From Bacteroidota bacterium (lineage in GTDB: Bacteria; Bacteroidota; Bacteroidia; AKYH767-A; 2013-40CM-41-45), in NCBI GenBank assembly GCA_003389385.1, contig QQVM01000021.1:188937-252936 (forward strand): a stretch of DNA of 64,000 bases. Reading direction: 5' to 3'. Made by a program: the position numbers and the translations under genes. Under the pieces are notes generated by a model that was not told the origin of the DNA, did not search any database, and worked only from the letters and a program-made list of their open reading frames with translations. This document shows, one piece after another, positions 63,941 to 64,000 of the stretch; the first letter of the stretch is position 1; every line of letters starts with the position of its first letter.

Positions 63941-63985
63941 TACTGCTTAGAAGGAAGTTGTGCTATCCAGTTGAGCGACGGGATC
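63912..63985 (-). tRNA. tRNA-Arg (anticodon TCT), imperfect stems
   Basis: 74 bases, no encoded CCA. Acceptor GATCCCG with CGGGATC and discriminator A, perfect T arm, anticodon loop CTTCTAA giving UCU. The anticodon stem ACTTC/GCAGT has a T-C mismatch and the D stem GCTC/GCAC has two mismatches (or only three pairs if shifted). It may be a decayed gene or a divergent but working one. Confidence 0.7.
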
Positions 63986-64000
63986 ATTCAGGAAAACTGC

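Overview
The window comes from a chromosome of a Bacteroidota bacterium, most likely an uncultured or little-studied member of the Flavobacteriales, Chitinophagales or Saprospiria type. The evidence is several secreted proteins ending in type IX secretion (T9SS) sorting domains (types A and B), a PorT-family T9SS gene, a DUF5686 barrel protein, a complete Bat (aerotolerance-like) operon, Rho with a long low-complexity insertion, a tmRNA whose tag reads GNNDYALAA, gene starts mostly without Shine-Dalgarno sequences, and several upstream boxes fitting the Bacteroidetes -7 consensus TAnnTTTG. No phage, IS element, CRISPR array or rRNA was seen.

Layout. 1-4.0 kb: end of a DUF5686 barrel protein, a YkgJ-type cysteine cluster protein, a soluble TonB-C protein and a secreted M43 metalloprotease. 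4.0-9.3 kb: an OmpR-type response regulator without a kinase, dihydrolipoyl dehydrogenase, an M61 peptidase, RidA and a PabA/TrpG glutaminase. 9.4-14.2 kb: the threonine operon thrA(fused)-thrB-thrC. 14.3-17.9 kb: a 1198-residue T9SS-exported CotH-like protein, followed by tRNA-Pro and a divergent ssrA. 18.5-22.9 kb: a possible cAMP circuit made of a hybrid histidine kinase with an N-terminal cyclic-nucleotide-binding domain, an HD hydrolase and a convergent TPR-class III cyclase. 23.0-29.5 kb: a 2150-residue secreted subtilase-like protein containing an unusual R-[AP]-L-[VI]-N-x repeat. 30-34 kb: AlgH, PdxH, a metallophosphoesterase and a SpoU methyltransferase.

33.7-39.6 kb is one leftward gene cluster: aspartate aminotransferase, heptose-7-phosphate kinase, menaquinone methyltransferase, PorT, FAD oxidoreductase, acyltransferase. 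lon and an NAD-binding protein run rightward, and rho runs leftward. 45.6-55.1 kb is a tightly packed leftward operon, MoxR ATPase-DUF58-BatD-like-BatA-BatB-BatC-GNAT-BatD-BatE-YfcE, whose unusual member is an acetyltransferase gene between batC and batD. 55.2-59.4 kb is an oppABC-like importer without ATPases. 59.5-62.7 kb holds a thioredoxin-like secreted protein and a PKD-type protein with a T9SS type B domain.

The last 1.3 kb changes character. A four-helix-bundle gene is flanked by inverted copies of a composite repeat (AT-rich phrase, G/C-asymmetric minisatellite, CCCTCGTCTGCC box), a third copy follows, and the window ends in a tRNA-Arg(UCU) with imperfect stems plus a broken duplicate of its 3' half. 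This end, the giant protein with its hexapeptide repeat, and the cAMP-like gene group are the places most worth a second look.
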